Position numbers and translations under genes: made by a program
Shown: positions 11,525 to 22,142 of the stretch, piece after piece
Numbering within the stretch: the stretch's first letter is position 1
Layout of the letters: every line of letters starts with the position of its first letter
Assembly (NCBI GenBank): GCA_030407085.1
Contig: CM059584.1
Coordinates: forward strand, 66,555,501-66,619,500
Length of the DNA: 64,000 nucleotides
DNA from: Trichopria drosophilae
Taxonomy: Eukaryota; Arthropoda; Insecta; Hymenoptera; Diapriidae
Direction: 5' to 3'
Notes under the pieces: model-generated
Database searches by the model: none
What the model was told of the DNA's origin: nothing
What the model saw: the letters and a program-made list of their open reading frames with translations, nothing else

Positions 11525-11528
11525 TCAC

Positions 11529-12640
11529 TAAATTTAACAAAATTCGCTTATTTTGGACTAGAATTAAGCCGTACACGATGTTGAATTTTAGACGTAATGT
11601 TACGTCCTATTTTTGCCTGTGCAGGAGATATTTCTATTTACTATTCACTGAAAAAACGCTATTTACGTGACTAGGGCGTAAAAACGACTTTACAGCCGCA
11701 ACCGATCCCCGTGGATTGGGATCGCTTGAGGATGCAAAAGGTGTTTACGCCCAAGTCACGAACATAAATTCTCATTATACGGGATTGTAAAGTACAAGAT
11801 TATCGGTCAAATTTGAAACTGGAAAGGATAAAGAACCTAATGACCTAGTTGAGAAAAGATTGTAGCCGAAATTTTGTAGCAATAATATTTATAATCCCTG
11901 TATTCTTGCAATAACCATTTATAATCGTAAAACTCACAAGAAAATTGTTCTGCTTATAAGAGTTGAGGTACCAAAATAAGCTGCTCAGCTCGTGATTGAT
12001 GATACCTTGTGTTTTAATTAACTATGAAATGTTTTATAAAAATCAATTAATTGTATTATAATTACAATACATATAAAAGGAATATTTTGCAGGTGCGAAA
12101 ATTATATGAAACGATTTGTAATCGCTAATTTAAAGGATACATTTCATTTTAATCGAGGTTGAAGAATCAAGTTAACAAAATTATTCAATAAATTTGTAAA
12201 TGTGGTTTCTTATAAAATACATCTTTTCACTTAATGTTATTCATTGCCCAATAAATCTACTCAACGTTTTAATATGGCCATGTATAAAACTTGATTTGAG
12301 TCAATACCTTACACACTAATCAAATGGAAAAAATACTTCAGGAGAACTAATGATAGTGAATTACGAGGAAGTAGAAAGTTACAAACGGAATAAACTTTTG
12401 ATTCCGGAGATGAATTATTTCTTTGAAACTATTACATTCTTCTTAAGACACCATGAAATTTCGAACAACTACATAATAAAAATTCCCCTGTATCACAAAC
12501 ACTCCATCGTATGTAAGAAGATTATTTCAATCGAAATAAATAATTTATTACATGGTGGAAATCTTTTTTCGAACTGTGTAAATTTTATTTGGTACTATTG
12601 CTCAAAACCAAAATTCCAATAACCCTTCTCTCAAGTACAG
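11529..12640. other. AT-rich flank with one strong hairpin, no gene
   Basis: Intervening DNA between the Gypsy element and the RNase H scrap. Apart from the hairpin at 11666-11760 I see no structure. An open frame at 12350-12622 is low-complexity, without recognisable motifs, and is not called as a gene. Confidence 0.5.
11666..11760. repeat. 95-bp near-perfect hairpin
   Basis: Two arms of about 45 bp pair with some mismatches and one bulge around a loop of only a few bases near 11711-11716. The outer stem is CGTGACTAGGGCGTAAA against TTTACGCCCAAGTCACG; the inner stem closes with CGATCCC/GGGATCG. Size and shape fit a miRNA-precursor-like foldback, a tiny MITE remnant or a structured RNA. The sequence alone cannot tell these apart. 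Confidence 0.6.
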
Positions 12641-12649
12641 AAAGTTTCA

Positions 12650-12904
12650 TTAAATAGTGACTATGCAGGCTCTGGGGATATTGAGACCTCGATACCATGG
12701 ATATTTACAGTCGTCGAAGAATGCTTCAAAGTATTGACGACCCTTAATGGTACCCTGATGTGTTAAAGTGTTGTTAGCATTAAGAAACATCTTAAAACCC
12801 TCTTCGAGATCAGCATAAGGAACCAGTTGAGAACAGGTTGCTACCTCTGATACGGCGGACTTAGCAAGACTATCGGCGGTTTCGTTATCCAATCTCATCA
12901 GCAA
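12650..12904 (-). pseudogene. RNase H C-terminal fragment of a LINE
   Basis: Minus-strand frame of 84 codons. It starts inside a retrotransposon RNase H: LDNETADSLAKSAVSE matches the conserved G-N-E-x-A-D-x-L-A-K block of RNase H domains in I- or R1-like LINEs. It then continues through a linker ending in NIPRACIVTI, as often found after this domain. No RT lies upstream on this strand, so it is an isolated scrap. Exact clade unassigned. Confidence 0.6.
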
Positions 12905-13291
12905 CCTCGAAAACCCCTGTATACCAAATATTATACAAAACTATACTTTTTAACATTTGTGATCAGCCATATTGCATCCGCCATTTTGAATTTTTAAAAT
13001 CTGACACCAGATTGGTAATAAGCAACCTGGAAAAGCCTTATGCACCAAATCACAAGAAAATACCGTCTACAGAAAGACTTGTAGCTGAGTAGTTAATTTT
13101 ATTTTTTCATAAATTAATTTCTTTTATATGACAAATTGTTTTACCAAAGCTAGAACTTTTGCATTAGATCTGTATATTAAAGGTACGAACAATATTTTTC
13201 GTTGACGTATAAAGCCAGTTAACCACCACAAAATATGCAGTAATGTATGTAAAAGAACTTTGACTATACTTGCTATTAAGTAAGTGTAGTG
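12905..13291. other. Unannotated spacer
   Basis: About 390 bp of AT-rich DNA with no coding signal or repeat that I recognise. It ends at the left copy of the direct repeat flanking the large composite element. Confidence 0.5.
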
Positions 13292-13313
13292 TTTGTTTTA
13301 AATCATGGAAATT
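13292..13313. repeat. Left 22-bp direct repeat (target duplication) of the composite LINE
   Basis: Twenty-two bases starting TTTGTTTTAAATC and ending ATGGAAATT. They recur exactly at 24570-24591 and lie directly against a run of 15 C that starts the inserted DNA. An exact 22-bp flanking repeat is best explained as the target-site duplication of the element between the copies. Confidence 0.8.
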
Positions 13314-13742
13314 CCCCCCCCCCCCCCCAGTCTTCAACCCCCTTTTTTCTCCAATATATTGTTTTCACCCTAATTATTCTATTTATTTGCCCTACCTATA
13401 TTATTTTTTTCCCTAATTATTTTACTATTATCCCTATATTCTAATTATTCCCGAATTATTTATCTTCCCTAATTATTTTTCTATACTATTTTGTTTTTAT
13501 AGTATTGTTTTTATAATTTATTTATTTTTTATTTATTTCTTTGTCTGCTTATTTATTTACCCCTTGTCTTCAACCCCCTGTTTTCTCATCCTAATTATTT
13601 TATTTATTTTCCTTAATTAATTATTTTATTCCCTACTTACTTTACATATTTTTCCGAATTATTTATTTTATTTTACTGCGTCTCCCATCTTCTCTCTTCC
13701 CCTTCTCCGGCATCTGCGGTACACTGGGGGGGGGGGGGCCAG
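13314..13742 (+). other. 5' UTR-like region of the R2/NeSL-like LINE with internal duplication
   Basis: Starts with 15 C and is pyrimidine-rich. The block GTCTTCAACCCCCT followed by TTTTCTCC/TTTTCTCA and CCTAATTATT occurs twice, at about 13330 and 13567, so the region is about two copies of a 235-bp unit. It ends in a G-run just before the first frame. Repeated 5' units are common in LINEs and may carry the promoter. Confidence 0.5.
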
Positions 13743-14660
13743 TTGGGAAGTAATAGTAGACTCCCCCCTTCCCTCTCATGTTACATGTCCACTTTGCCAC
13801 GACGGCCGGACACCATACACTCATGGTGCAGGGGTCGTAGCATATATGTCAGGCACGAGGAGCTGAGTAAGCATCTACGGATCAGGCATCCGGGGTATGC
13901 GAAAGTTTTTAGGCGCGTGGAGTGCGGCCTTACCCTCGGTGACATGAAGAGGATGAGGAGGCACTTCACGGACCTGCACGAAAACCCCGGATTGCGAAAC
14001 CTCGTGCCGGGTGGTGACAGTGTGCCGCAGCAATGTACTGCGACCCCGGCCCACCCCGTCAGCACGCCCGGTATTAGGCAATCGGTCAATATTGAGGCGT
14101 ACCTGAGTCGGCAGCGAAGAAGCGCTCGCCAGGGTTCCCCCAACCTGGCATCCGGCAGAGGGGGCAGACAGCGTAGTACCAACGCGCTGTTCTGGATCGA
14201 CAGCTAGACGCACGTCGACCACGCTGCATAGAAGTCCCTCCACCTCAACCGGTGACAATCCAGTCACCCGTATGCAGGATAGGAGGGCAGGCAGCGTGCC
14301 CCCTCGAGCGACCTACTCCGGAGGCTAGGGGGACTGGTGACCCTAACTACCACCTTTGCGGAGGTCTCCAGGGGGGAGCTGCGGGTCACGCGCAGCCAGT
14401 CAACGGGATGTGGCGCGGGGATGGTGCGGGCAACTTCGGTCTCGCCCGGGGTTGCCAGTACCGCCACCACGCCACGTACGGGGACAGTGCGGGCAGTCTC
14501 GGCCCCACCCGGGACTGCCAGTACCGCCACCGCGCCACGTGGGAGGCCCCCTACAATCCTGAAGCCACCCACGTTGGTATTATCCTGCACCTCGGCCACC
14601 TTCACGACCGCAACGACGACGACCACGACATGTGGCAGACCCATCCCTGTGTGGCGGATA
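13743..14660 (+). pseudogene. N-terminal zinc-finger region of the R2/NeSL-like LINE
   Basis: GC-rich region, unlike the AT-rich surroundings. The frame 13743-14207 contains two finger-like units, HEELSKHLRIRH and CGLTLGDMKRMRRHFTDLH, with the paired-His spacing of C2H2 fingers. One cysteine seems lost in each, or lies in another frame. Fingers at this place bind target DNA in R2-type elements. The frame is broken around 14210 and the reading continues as a Thr/Ala/Pro-rich linker (14337-14660). That linker contains a 63-bp in-frame tandem duplication (14424-14486 and 14487-14549). Coding sequence ends near 14660, where AT-rich DNA begins. Confidence 0.6.
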
Positions 14661-14665
14661 CTGTC

Positions 14666-16020
14666 CCTTTAAAAAATATGCACGAAAGCCGAGAACTATT
14701 ATTATATCGGGAAAATATAAGTAATAAAAGTGGCAGGAATTTATCACTCGCAATCATATTCAATCCCGAATTATTATAATCCACTAGTACCCGGGAAACA
14801 TAGTGAATTAAAGTGGCAGAAATATTACACATTTAATAATTTAAATTTGAAACAGAAATATAAATATTTAAATGTCCTTCCGAGTATTTCCCGGAAATAA
14901 GGAGAATCCGATTATTTAAATGTTTCAAATTAATTTTTTCGTTACGAGAGCATTTAAGAAATTAATTTGATATTTTTTAGCGGGATCGGCGAGATAAGTA
15001 CTAAGTTCCATTGAGTGCAACCGGCACACCATAATTATGCTATGGGACATCGTAAAATTTATTCGAGAGCAATATAAGCCCAAAACTAAAAAATAGGCAC
15101 GAGAAACAATGCATTTTTTGGTACGAGGAATTTTTATAGAATCTATCCTATTTTATGTAGGATATATCATAAAAATTGATATATTAGGAGATCTCAGCTG
15201 TAATATAACAAAACATTTTTTATTGTTAAAAATTAATTGTCTTAATCCCATAAAGTTTTATCCTTCTAATACGAAGAGATAAGAATTTTTAAGCTGAAAA
15301 CGTCGAATTTCTTTTTTTTTTAGTAAATTAAGGTATGAGGCATGTTAACTCCTCTTTCGAACTTTTGGCCAATCAAATAGGCCCAAAATACAGTACAATA
15401 CGGATAGTACAGGGTATAAATAAGCGACCTTTCCAATGGCATAGACACTCTGATGTTCTTTTCGATTGCTATACAAGTCAATAATTTATTCGTCGACACT
15501 TTCCTGGCCACGAATTAGTCGAAAGAACTAGGCTATGTACCATAGGACAATATTGTTTTGGCTTGAGAAATCTCACAAGGATTCCATAGTTTCTGCTGCA
15601 GCATCCTCAAATAAGTCTCTTCTCGTCCGCAGCATCTTCTGGAGCTGGAATTGAAGTATCTTCTAGGATCCAACTGAGGACTGACTTATTCATTCCTTTT
15701 CAGTCCTTATCAGGACTACTTTCTATATTTTTTTCTATTCACAGCTTTCGACGCATCATCTCAAGTCCAGTTGAGTGCAGTCTCTTCATCTCAATCGATT
15801 TCTACAGCACATTTTACGTACCGCCTGTTAGGCGCTGTTACAGGATTACAGAAATCGAAGGAGGTCTGCTACAATCGGTAATTGCCACCCGTGTGGTAGG
15901 CAACCGGTTTCTCATGTTCTGCGTTCTGTTGCCCCCTGCTGGCTGGCTCGCTACTTCCACGTTTTTATAGCTTAAGCCGCCTGCTGGGCAAGGCTTGATT
16001 AGAGTCAGTGTTTTGCGTAT
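14666..16020. other. AT-rich unassigned block interrupting the LINE (left part)
   Basis: Base composition changes sharply from GC-rich coding DNA to AT-rich DNA. No frame with family signatures is visible. A TATA-box-like GGTATAAATAAG lies at about 15414. With 21632-22140 it forms about 1.9 kb that was split by the LTR element. CTGTC occurs at both outer borders (14661-14665 and 22141-22145) and could be a 5-bp target duplication, but the borders have no matching inverted repeats, so the class is unknown. Confidence 0.4.
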
Positions 16021-16024
16021 AGGT

Positions 16025-17083
16025 TGTGACAAAGTCACGATATTAATTAATATCATTAAATTGCGAGAATATTAATTATATTTGGGCGAAAACAATACGC
16101 GTCGTACTGCAAGTTCTCTCTCGGCAGTGGGAGTGAGAGGCATGCGAGTTGCGCCGGGTAGTAGTAAGAGAAGGACGCTCGATCTCTCCCGTCGATCGCC
16201 GGTTTGTTGTGTCGGCGACGGCGTCTCCCATCGTGCGACGGAGAGGCGACGATCGGCGAGCTGACCACGCGTGTGTGTACGTATACAGGCGCTACACACA
16301 CTAGCGCGTTATATTACGCACCCATTTAATATTCAAAATTTAAAGGAAAGTAGCGAGAGAGGTGGAAAATCATCTTCGGTCAGTACCGATTGCGATTTTC
16401 AAATTTAGTACGGTCGTGATAGCGAGAGTCAGAGGAAGACAGAGAGAAGTCGCGTCGGTAGAAAAAGTTGACGGTTGGAATTTAATTGTGTGGTCGTGGG
16501 GTGGAGTGAGGTGAGGGTGCGAGAGAGGTAGACAGATAAAAAAGAAGAGTGGTAGTGAGAGAGAAGAGAGACAGAGAGAGATAGGAGAGTAGCGAGAAGG
16601 AGAGTGACAGGGAGATAGACCGAGAGAAAGAGATACAGGAAGAGGAAAAGAAAGAAAAGGTAAGGCGGCATAGCCGAAAAATTAAATGAATGAGAATCGG
16701 ATGACAACAAAAAATTTAATGATTCGGACCGGAAGTGGCGAAAGAGGCACGGGAGATTCGTGTGATATTTGTTGTCTGTTAGATGATTGAGATGAGTGAT
16801 TGTTAGACCGGAAGTGGCGAGTGGCGAGTTAAAGTTGGAAAATCGTTTTTTTTTCAATTCGTGAATGGTTGGGGAGAAATTAGAAACTGGAAGTGAGCGT
16901 GAGTGGCTGACTTAGGTCGCGAGGAAGATAGCGAGGAAGTGTGGAAAAGTAACGATCATACCAGTCCAACGGAAACCACATTTTTTGGGTCGCGTCCCAT
17001 AATAAAAACTGTTGTGCAGTTTATTTGTATGTACCTGTAATTTTTTTAGGAGAAATTAAATAAAGGAAAAATACAGCGTTACA
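16025..17083 (+). repeat. Left LTR of the gag-only element
   Basis: Starts TGTGACAAAGTCACGATATT and ends GCGTTACA; repeated at 20561-21627 with a few per cent difference. The first 40 bases hold two palindromes, GTGAC-AAA-GTCAC and the perfect 16-mer GATATTAATTAATATC. The middle is purine-rich (GAGAGA-type) on the plus strand. Long antisense open frames inside it occur in both LTRs and are taken as chance. Confidence 0.9.
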
Positions 17084-17668
17084 AAATGGCGACCGTGACA
17101 GGACCCGGCTAGTGACTGGTCGTGATTTGAAAATTAAATAATTAATAATATTTATTTATTAATTTTTATAATTAAATAATTATTTCTTTTATAATTATTT
17201 AATTTTTTTTTAATTATTTAAAATTTTTTTTAATATTAATTTATATAATTAATTATTATTTTTTTAATTATTTTTTTTTTTATTATTATTAATTTTTATA
17301 AATAATTCATTATTATTATTTATAATTATTTAATTTTCTATTTATTAATTAATTAATTAGTACTTTATATTTGTTTTAATTGATAATTAATTATTTTTTT
17401 TAATAAAGTGTGTAGCGAGAAGCGAGTAGAACGAGTGGGTGATAATAATTCCTTGTGATAATAGATAATATTAAAAAAAAAAAAAAAAATTTTGTTATAT
17501 TGATAAATGTATGTATTATAAGTTTATGTTATATATGTCAATATAAAATGTATTTAATAACATTCATGTATGATTAATAAATTTTACTTCACAGCTAGCG
17601 AGTAAGAGGGGGAAAGTAAAGTGGGGGGAAAGTAAAGTGGGAGGAAAGTAAAGTGGGAGGAAAGTAAA
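17084..17668 (+). other. Primer-binding site and AT-rich leader of the gag-only element
   Basis: TGGCGACCGTGACAGGACC at 17087 is the presumed tRNA primer-binding site, three bases after the LTR end. About 450 bp of almost pure A/T follows. Then comes a purine-rich 16-bp tandem repeat, unit GTAAAGTGGGAGGAAA, about four copies at 17614-17680, partly overlapping the start of gag. Confidence 0.65.
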
Positions 17669-20330
17669 GTGGGAGAAAATAAAAGTAAATTCGAAATTTC
17701 AAAAGGAAAGGGGGTACAGTCAGTAGAATCGCGTGTGGTTGATAGAGGTCAGAGTAATTCAAATTGTGTCGTGGAAAAGGAAGGAGTGGGAGTAAACAAA
17801 ACGGCGACTGAGGTGAGTGAGCACTCAGCACGAATGAGGGCGCTGGGGCGGGAGTCGAGAGATGTGAGGTTAATTAAAAATACAATAAATAAATTAAATC
17901 TTTCGGGGGTGGAGGAACAGTTAGAGAGGCACCGCCTTAGTAGAAAAGGACCCGAGAAAATTTTGCGAGATCGGTTGTTGCGAGTGGAGTTACGGATTTT
18001 TGACGACTCCCTGGATGTCCCATGGTACCCCGATTGGGATGAGAGGGGGATGAGATACCGGCTACAGCGATTTCACATCTGATCGACGAATCAGAGGAAG
18101 AATCGTTACAACGGTATCAACGAAAACCCCGAGGTAGGCCCAAAAAGGTTCAAGAGGTGTTGGAGAGGGAAGAAGAAGATCGGGAGAGTCTGGGTGAAGC
18201 GGCGGGTGGTACCGAATTCGGTTATAAGACGTTGATGGGGGATGGTTTGCGGTCCAATGAGCCCAACGTAGCGGTTAGTACGGTGGCCGTCACTATCCCT
18301 ACTACCACCGTAGCGATAACTATGTTGGTTACTACCACCAGCCATACTTCGGGTGGAATCACAGGTGGCGCGCGGTCCCGCATGAGTAGCGAGGTGCAGT
18401 CTAGCGCGTTTTGGTGGGGTCGGAATTGTCCAGAACAAGGGCTCCCAGGAGGTCCGCCACTTCAATACATAAATTCAGATATTTCTGTTCCACCCAGAAA
18501 ATCGGCGTATTTCGCGAATTCGAAATTAGGAATAGAGACCAATCAACTTGGTAGAATACAACAAGAAAGACGGTCAATCTCCTGGGAAAAGAATGAAATT
18601 TATCCAAGGGGCAGAGATCGGAGACTAGATGCTCCACGTGATTGCGAGAGAGGGAGAAGGGGTAATAGACCGGTTCCACGGTTCCGAGAAGTAGTACCGG
18701 AGCGAGAAAACAATACAAATAGGTATTATGGTAAAGAGGACAACCATGACTATTATCGGGATCATGAGGAAGTATCAGACCGACGGAGTGTAGCGAGTAG
18801 TGGGGGGTCAACGCGACGCAGTGTTCGAAGGAGGAGGCTGTTGATGGACTATGAATATTCTAGCGATAGTGAGGATGAAGCTAGGGAGCGGGTAGTCCGT
18901 CATCAAAGTAAGAATAGAGAGGTGTGCCGTGAGTTGCGATGTACCAAAACGTTACGAGAGTGGAGATTGAAGTTCGCTAGAGAAGAAACGGAATCGGCGG
19001 AAGAGTTTCTTTCTCGGTTAGAGGATTGTAGGGAACAATCCGGATTTGACGACCGAGATCTTTTCCGAGCGATTCGGGCTATTTTGTATCGTGGGGCGAG
19101 TAGGTGGTATCGGACGGCTCATTTAGATTTCCGAACGTGGCGAGATTTCGCGAAGGCGTTTCGGAAGTTTTTCATTGGCGAAATAAATGAGGAGGATTTA
19201 GAAGACCAGTGGAAAATCGGACTCAAGGAAAAAGGGAGTCGATTGGTCAATTCGTCTCCTGTTTCCGACACATCGTGAGCTACTTCCGAAGGCCCCCGTC
19301 AATAGACAAACAATTGCGGATCGTTTTCCGGAATCTCACGCCTGAATATCGGGCCTATTTAGCCGAGAAAGAGATTATCGATTTTGCGAGTTTGGAGAAA
19401 TGGGGAGGGCGGTTTGAGAAATTGGAAGAGATGGATCGTCGATACCGCGAACCTCCTACCAAGGATAAAACTAGATTGCCTGGTAGTGCCTACGTGCGTA
19501 CGACGTCCACTATGCGAGTCTCTGCTCTGGATGAGGAAGATGGTCGGGAGGTGAAGAAGATTGCGAGTGTGGTAGTTGCGGAACCGCGGTCGACCCAAGG
19601 GATGCTGGCGCCGAAAAACCAGCCGAAAAGGGGGAAAAGGGAAAGTTCCCCAAAACTCAGACCCCCGTCCCCAGACACTGTTGACGTACAGGTGGCCGAG
19701 GAAGTGGGCCCGGGTCGAGGCCAGAGAACTACTGGGCAATGGAAGGATGTCCCTCGGTTCCAGCCGGCCACCACGGGTCTAAATAATGCAAGAGCGGTAT
19801 CGAGGCCCGTAGGACCGTTGGTTCGATACCCTCAAAAACTTGAACCCCCGAGTTATGAGCCAACACCTAATTGGAGGTCCTGGTCTAACGGTCCCGGGGC
19901 GGGACAGCCGTTGAGGGATTCACGGGAATTTTCGAACGGGCTAGGGAACTCTGCAATGGTCGGGGCTTGTTTCCATTGCCAGATGGTGGGACATAGAGCT
20001 GCGGCATATCCTAGGCGGCCATGCTTCACATGCCAGCAACCTGGGCATCGAGCCTCTCAGTGCCCGAATCGAAAATGCTTCGGATGCCAGCAGACTGGAC
20101 ACATAATATTAAATTGTCCTAACCGCGGGACTGGATTCCCTACTCCGTGGAGGGGGGCGTCAGGTCCTCCCCCTACGGTGGAGCGGTGTCAGGTATGCGG
20201 GACAGAAGGGAATCCGTTCCAAACCTGCCCGACATGCGCTCCACTGCGACAACAGTGGGAAAACGCGAGGGCCGGAGGGTGCAGGAACCCCGCGTCCTCC
20301 CCGGCCGATCAACAGGGGTAGTTAGCGAGG
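17669..20330 (+). pseudogene. gag: gag of the gag-only LTR element, frame-broken
   Basis: Structural protein with capsid and nucleocapsid parts, spread over three frames (breaks near 18060 and 19210). An N-terminal basic region (from 17669) is followed by an AT-hook-like RKPRGRPKK (18121-18147) and an arginine-rich, acidic linker. Next comes a retrotransposon capsid region: LREWRLKFAREETESAEEFL, GASRWYRTAHLDF and FAKAFRKFF at about 18950-19180, then SIDKQLRIVFRNLTPEYRAY at about 19300. The end carries three knuckles at 19963-20120: CFHCQMVGHRAAAY (last Cys replaced by Tyr), CFTCQQPGHRASQC and CFGCQQTGHIILNC. Three knuckles and this capsid pattern fit Gypsy-type gag. A tyrosine-rich reading near 18285-18380 in another frame suggests one more frame break. 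Confidence 0.75.
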
Positions 20331-20560
20331 AGTTGTTGGAGCCAGAAGAAGTTGAAGAGGGGATAGCGAGTGAAGCAAGTGATGAGGTGAGAATAGCGAA
20401 TTCAAATGGTGTGAGACCCTCTGCGGAAGAACAAAACCAACAACATGAACGTATAGTTCAGCAAACGGTAAACCGGCAAAAAAGGAGGATTGGGAGGAAA
20501 GTCGTTAAAATGAATAATAAACGAAATATCCAAGGGATATTCCGGTTTAGGGGAGGGGAT
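20331..20560 (+). other. Post-gag segment and polypurine tract of the gag-only element
   Basis: A short acidic frame (EEVEEGIASEASDEV) runs to the LTR. It ends in the polypurine tract TTTAGGGGAGGGGAT immediately before the right LTR, where plus-strand DNA synthesis would start. No pol motif is present here, which is the main evidence that this element lacks pol. Confidence 0.7.
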
Positions 20561-21627
20561 TGTGATAAAGTCACGATATTAATTAATATCATTAAATTGC
20601 GAGAATATTAATTATATTTGGGCGAAAACAATACGCGTCGTAAGAACTGCAAGTTCTCTCTCGGCAGTGGGAGTGAGAGGCATGCGAGTTGCGCCGGCCG
20701 GGTAGTAGTAAGAGAAGGACGCTCGATCTCTCCCGATCGATCCCCGGTTTGTTGTGTCGGCGACGGCGTCTCCCATCGTGCGACGGAGAGGCGACGATCG
20801 GCGAGCTGACCACGCGTGTGTGTACGTATACAGGCGCTACACACACTAGCGCGTTATATTACGCACCCATTTATTATTCAAAATTTAAAGGAAAGTAGCG
20901 AGAGAGGTGGAAAATCGTCATCGGTCAGTACCGATTGCGATTTTCAAATTTAGTACGGTCGTGATAGCGAGAGTCGGAGGAAGACAGAGAGTAGTCGCGT
21001 CGGTAGAAAAAGTTGACGGTTGGAATTTAATTGTGTGGTCGTGGGGTGGAGTGAGGTGAGGGTCGAGAGAGGTAGACAGATAAAAAAGAAGAGTGGTAGT
21101 GAGAGAGAAGAGAGACAGAGAGAGATAGGAGAGTAGCGAGAAGGAGAGTGACAGGGAGATAGAGCGCGAGAAAGAGATACAGGAAGAGGAAAAGAAAGAA
21201 AAGGTAAGGCGGCATAGCCGAAAAATTAAATGAATGAGAATCGGATGACAAAAAAAAAATTTAATGATTCGGACTGGAAGTGGCGAAAGAGGCACGGGAG
21301 ATTCGTGTGATATTTGTTGTCTGTTGGATGATTGAGATGAGTGATTGTTAGACCGGAAGTGGCGAGTGGCGAGTTAAAGTTGGAAAATCGTTTTTTTTTT
21401 AATTCGTGAATGGATGGGGAGAAATTAGAAACTGGAAGTGAGCGTGAGTGGCTGACTTAGTTCGAGAGGAAGATAGCGAGGAAGTGTGGAAAAGTAACGA
21501 TCATACCAGTCCAGCGGAAACCACATTTTTGGGTCGCCTCCCATAATAAAAATTTTTGTGCAGTTTATTTGTATTACCTGTATTTTTTTTAGGAGAAATT
21601 AAAAAAAAGGAAAAATACAACGTTACA
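20561..21627 (+). repeat. Right LTR of the gag-only element
   Basis: Starts TGTGATAAAGTCACGATATT after the polypurine tract and ends AACGTTACA, followed by the second AGGT. It matches the left LTR throughout, with scattered substitutions and small indels such as extra AAGA near 20641 and CCGG near 20697. Confidence 0.9.
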
Positions 21628-21631
21628 AGGT

Positions 21632-22140
21632 TAATTATTTTTTTGTGTTGTTTTTTATACATCAGTATTTTTAGTTAAAAACCAATTCCACCTGATATAA
21701 TCATAGAAATAGACTGCACCGAGCAGGATGTGCGAGCAAGATCACGCTGCAAAAAAAGAACACAAAACGGCATAATCGCGCCAAACGTCTCCGTCTGATA
21801 AATGCTAAGTAAGTTTTGTATGGTTAATATTTGTTAAATATATTTTTGTTATCTGTTAAAATTATCATTCGTCTCAAAGTTGTTTGTCTGTAGAAGAGCA
21901 TCGCAACAGGGTAGCGGCATTGCAAGGAGCCGTCTTAATTTATTCTCAAAGTGTATTAATTCCGAATTGTAATCTTTTATATTACAATTGTTTGAATTTC
22001 CGCTTTGGATATTTCTTCGGCTTTACTCGTTTTCCGGCTCTCCATAAGAATGAGGTTATGAAGATTCGTCATCGTTAAAAACGCTGATCATTCTAACGAT
22101 ATAGTTATATATCGTAAAACAACGAACATATCTAAACCTG
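21632..22140. other. AT-rich unassigned block (right part)
   Basis: Continuation of the AT-rich DNA that the LTR element entered. No coding motifs. GC-rich LINE coding sequence resumes at about 22143. Confidence 0.45.
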
Positions 22141-22142
22141 CT

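Larger units (their letters stand above)
16025..21627 (+). mobile_element. Nested gag-only LTR retrotransposon
   Basis: A 5.6-kb element with two LTRs of about 1.06 kb, a primer-binding site, a long gag-like region and a polypurine tract, but no pol. It has a 4-bp target duplication, AGGT at 16021-16024 and 21628-21631. The ends are TG...CA. Between the end of the zinc-knuckle region (about 20320) and the right LTR (20561) only about 240 bp remain, and nothing resembles protease, RT or integrase. It must therefore have relied on another element's enzymes, like the pol-less gag elements (TR-GAG, BARE2-type) described in plants. The gag is broken by frame changes. Confidence 0.85.

Noticed and set aside
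12350..12622. 90-codon plus-strand frame
   Set aside because: AT-rich composition, no motif, no homologous pattern; expected by chance at this base composition.
13781..14267. Long antisense frames opposite the LINE zinc-finger region
   Set aside because: GC-rich DNA gives long shadow frames. The sense frame has zinc-finger patterns and the antisense has none.
16056..16301. Antisense frames beginning MCVAPVYVHTRV, repeated at 20592-20846
   Set aside because: Present twice only because both LTRs contain them; Arg-rich translation of a purine-rich LTR, with indels breaking it differently in each copy.
16429..16857. Leu/Ser/Phe-rich 142-codon antisense frame, repeated at 20918-21295
   Set aside because: Antisense of the GA-rich part of the LTR; low-complexity hydrophobic translation, not a membrane protein.
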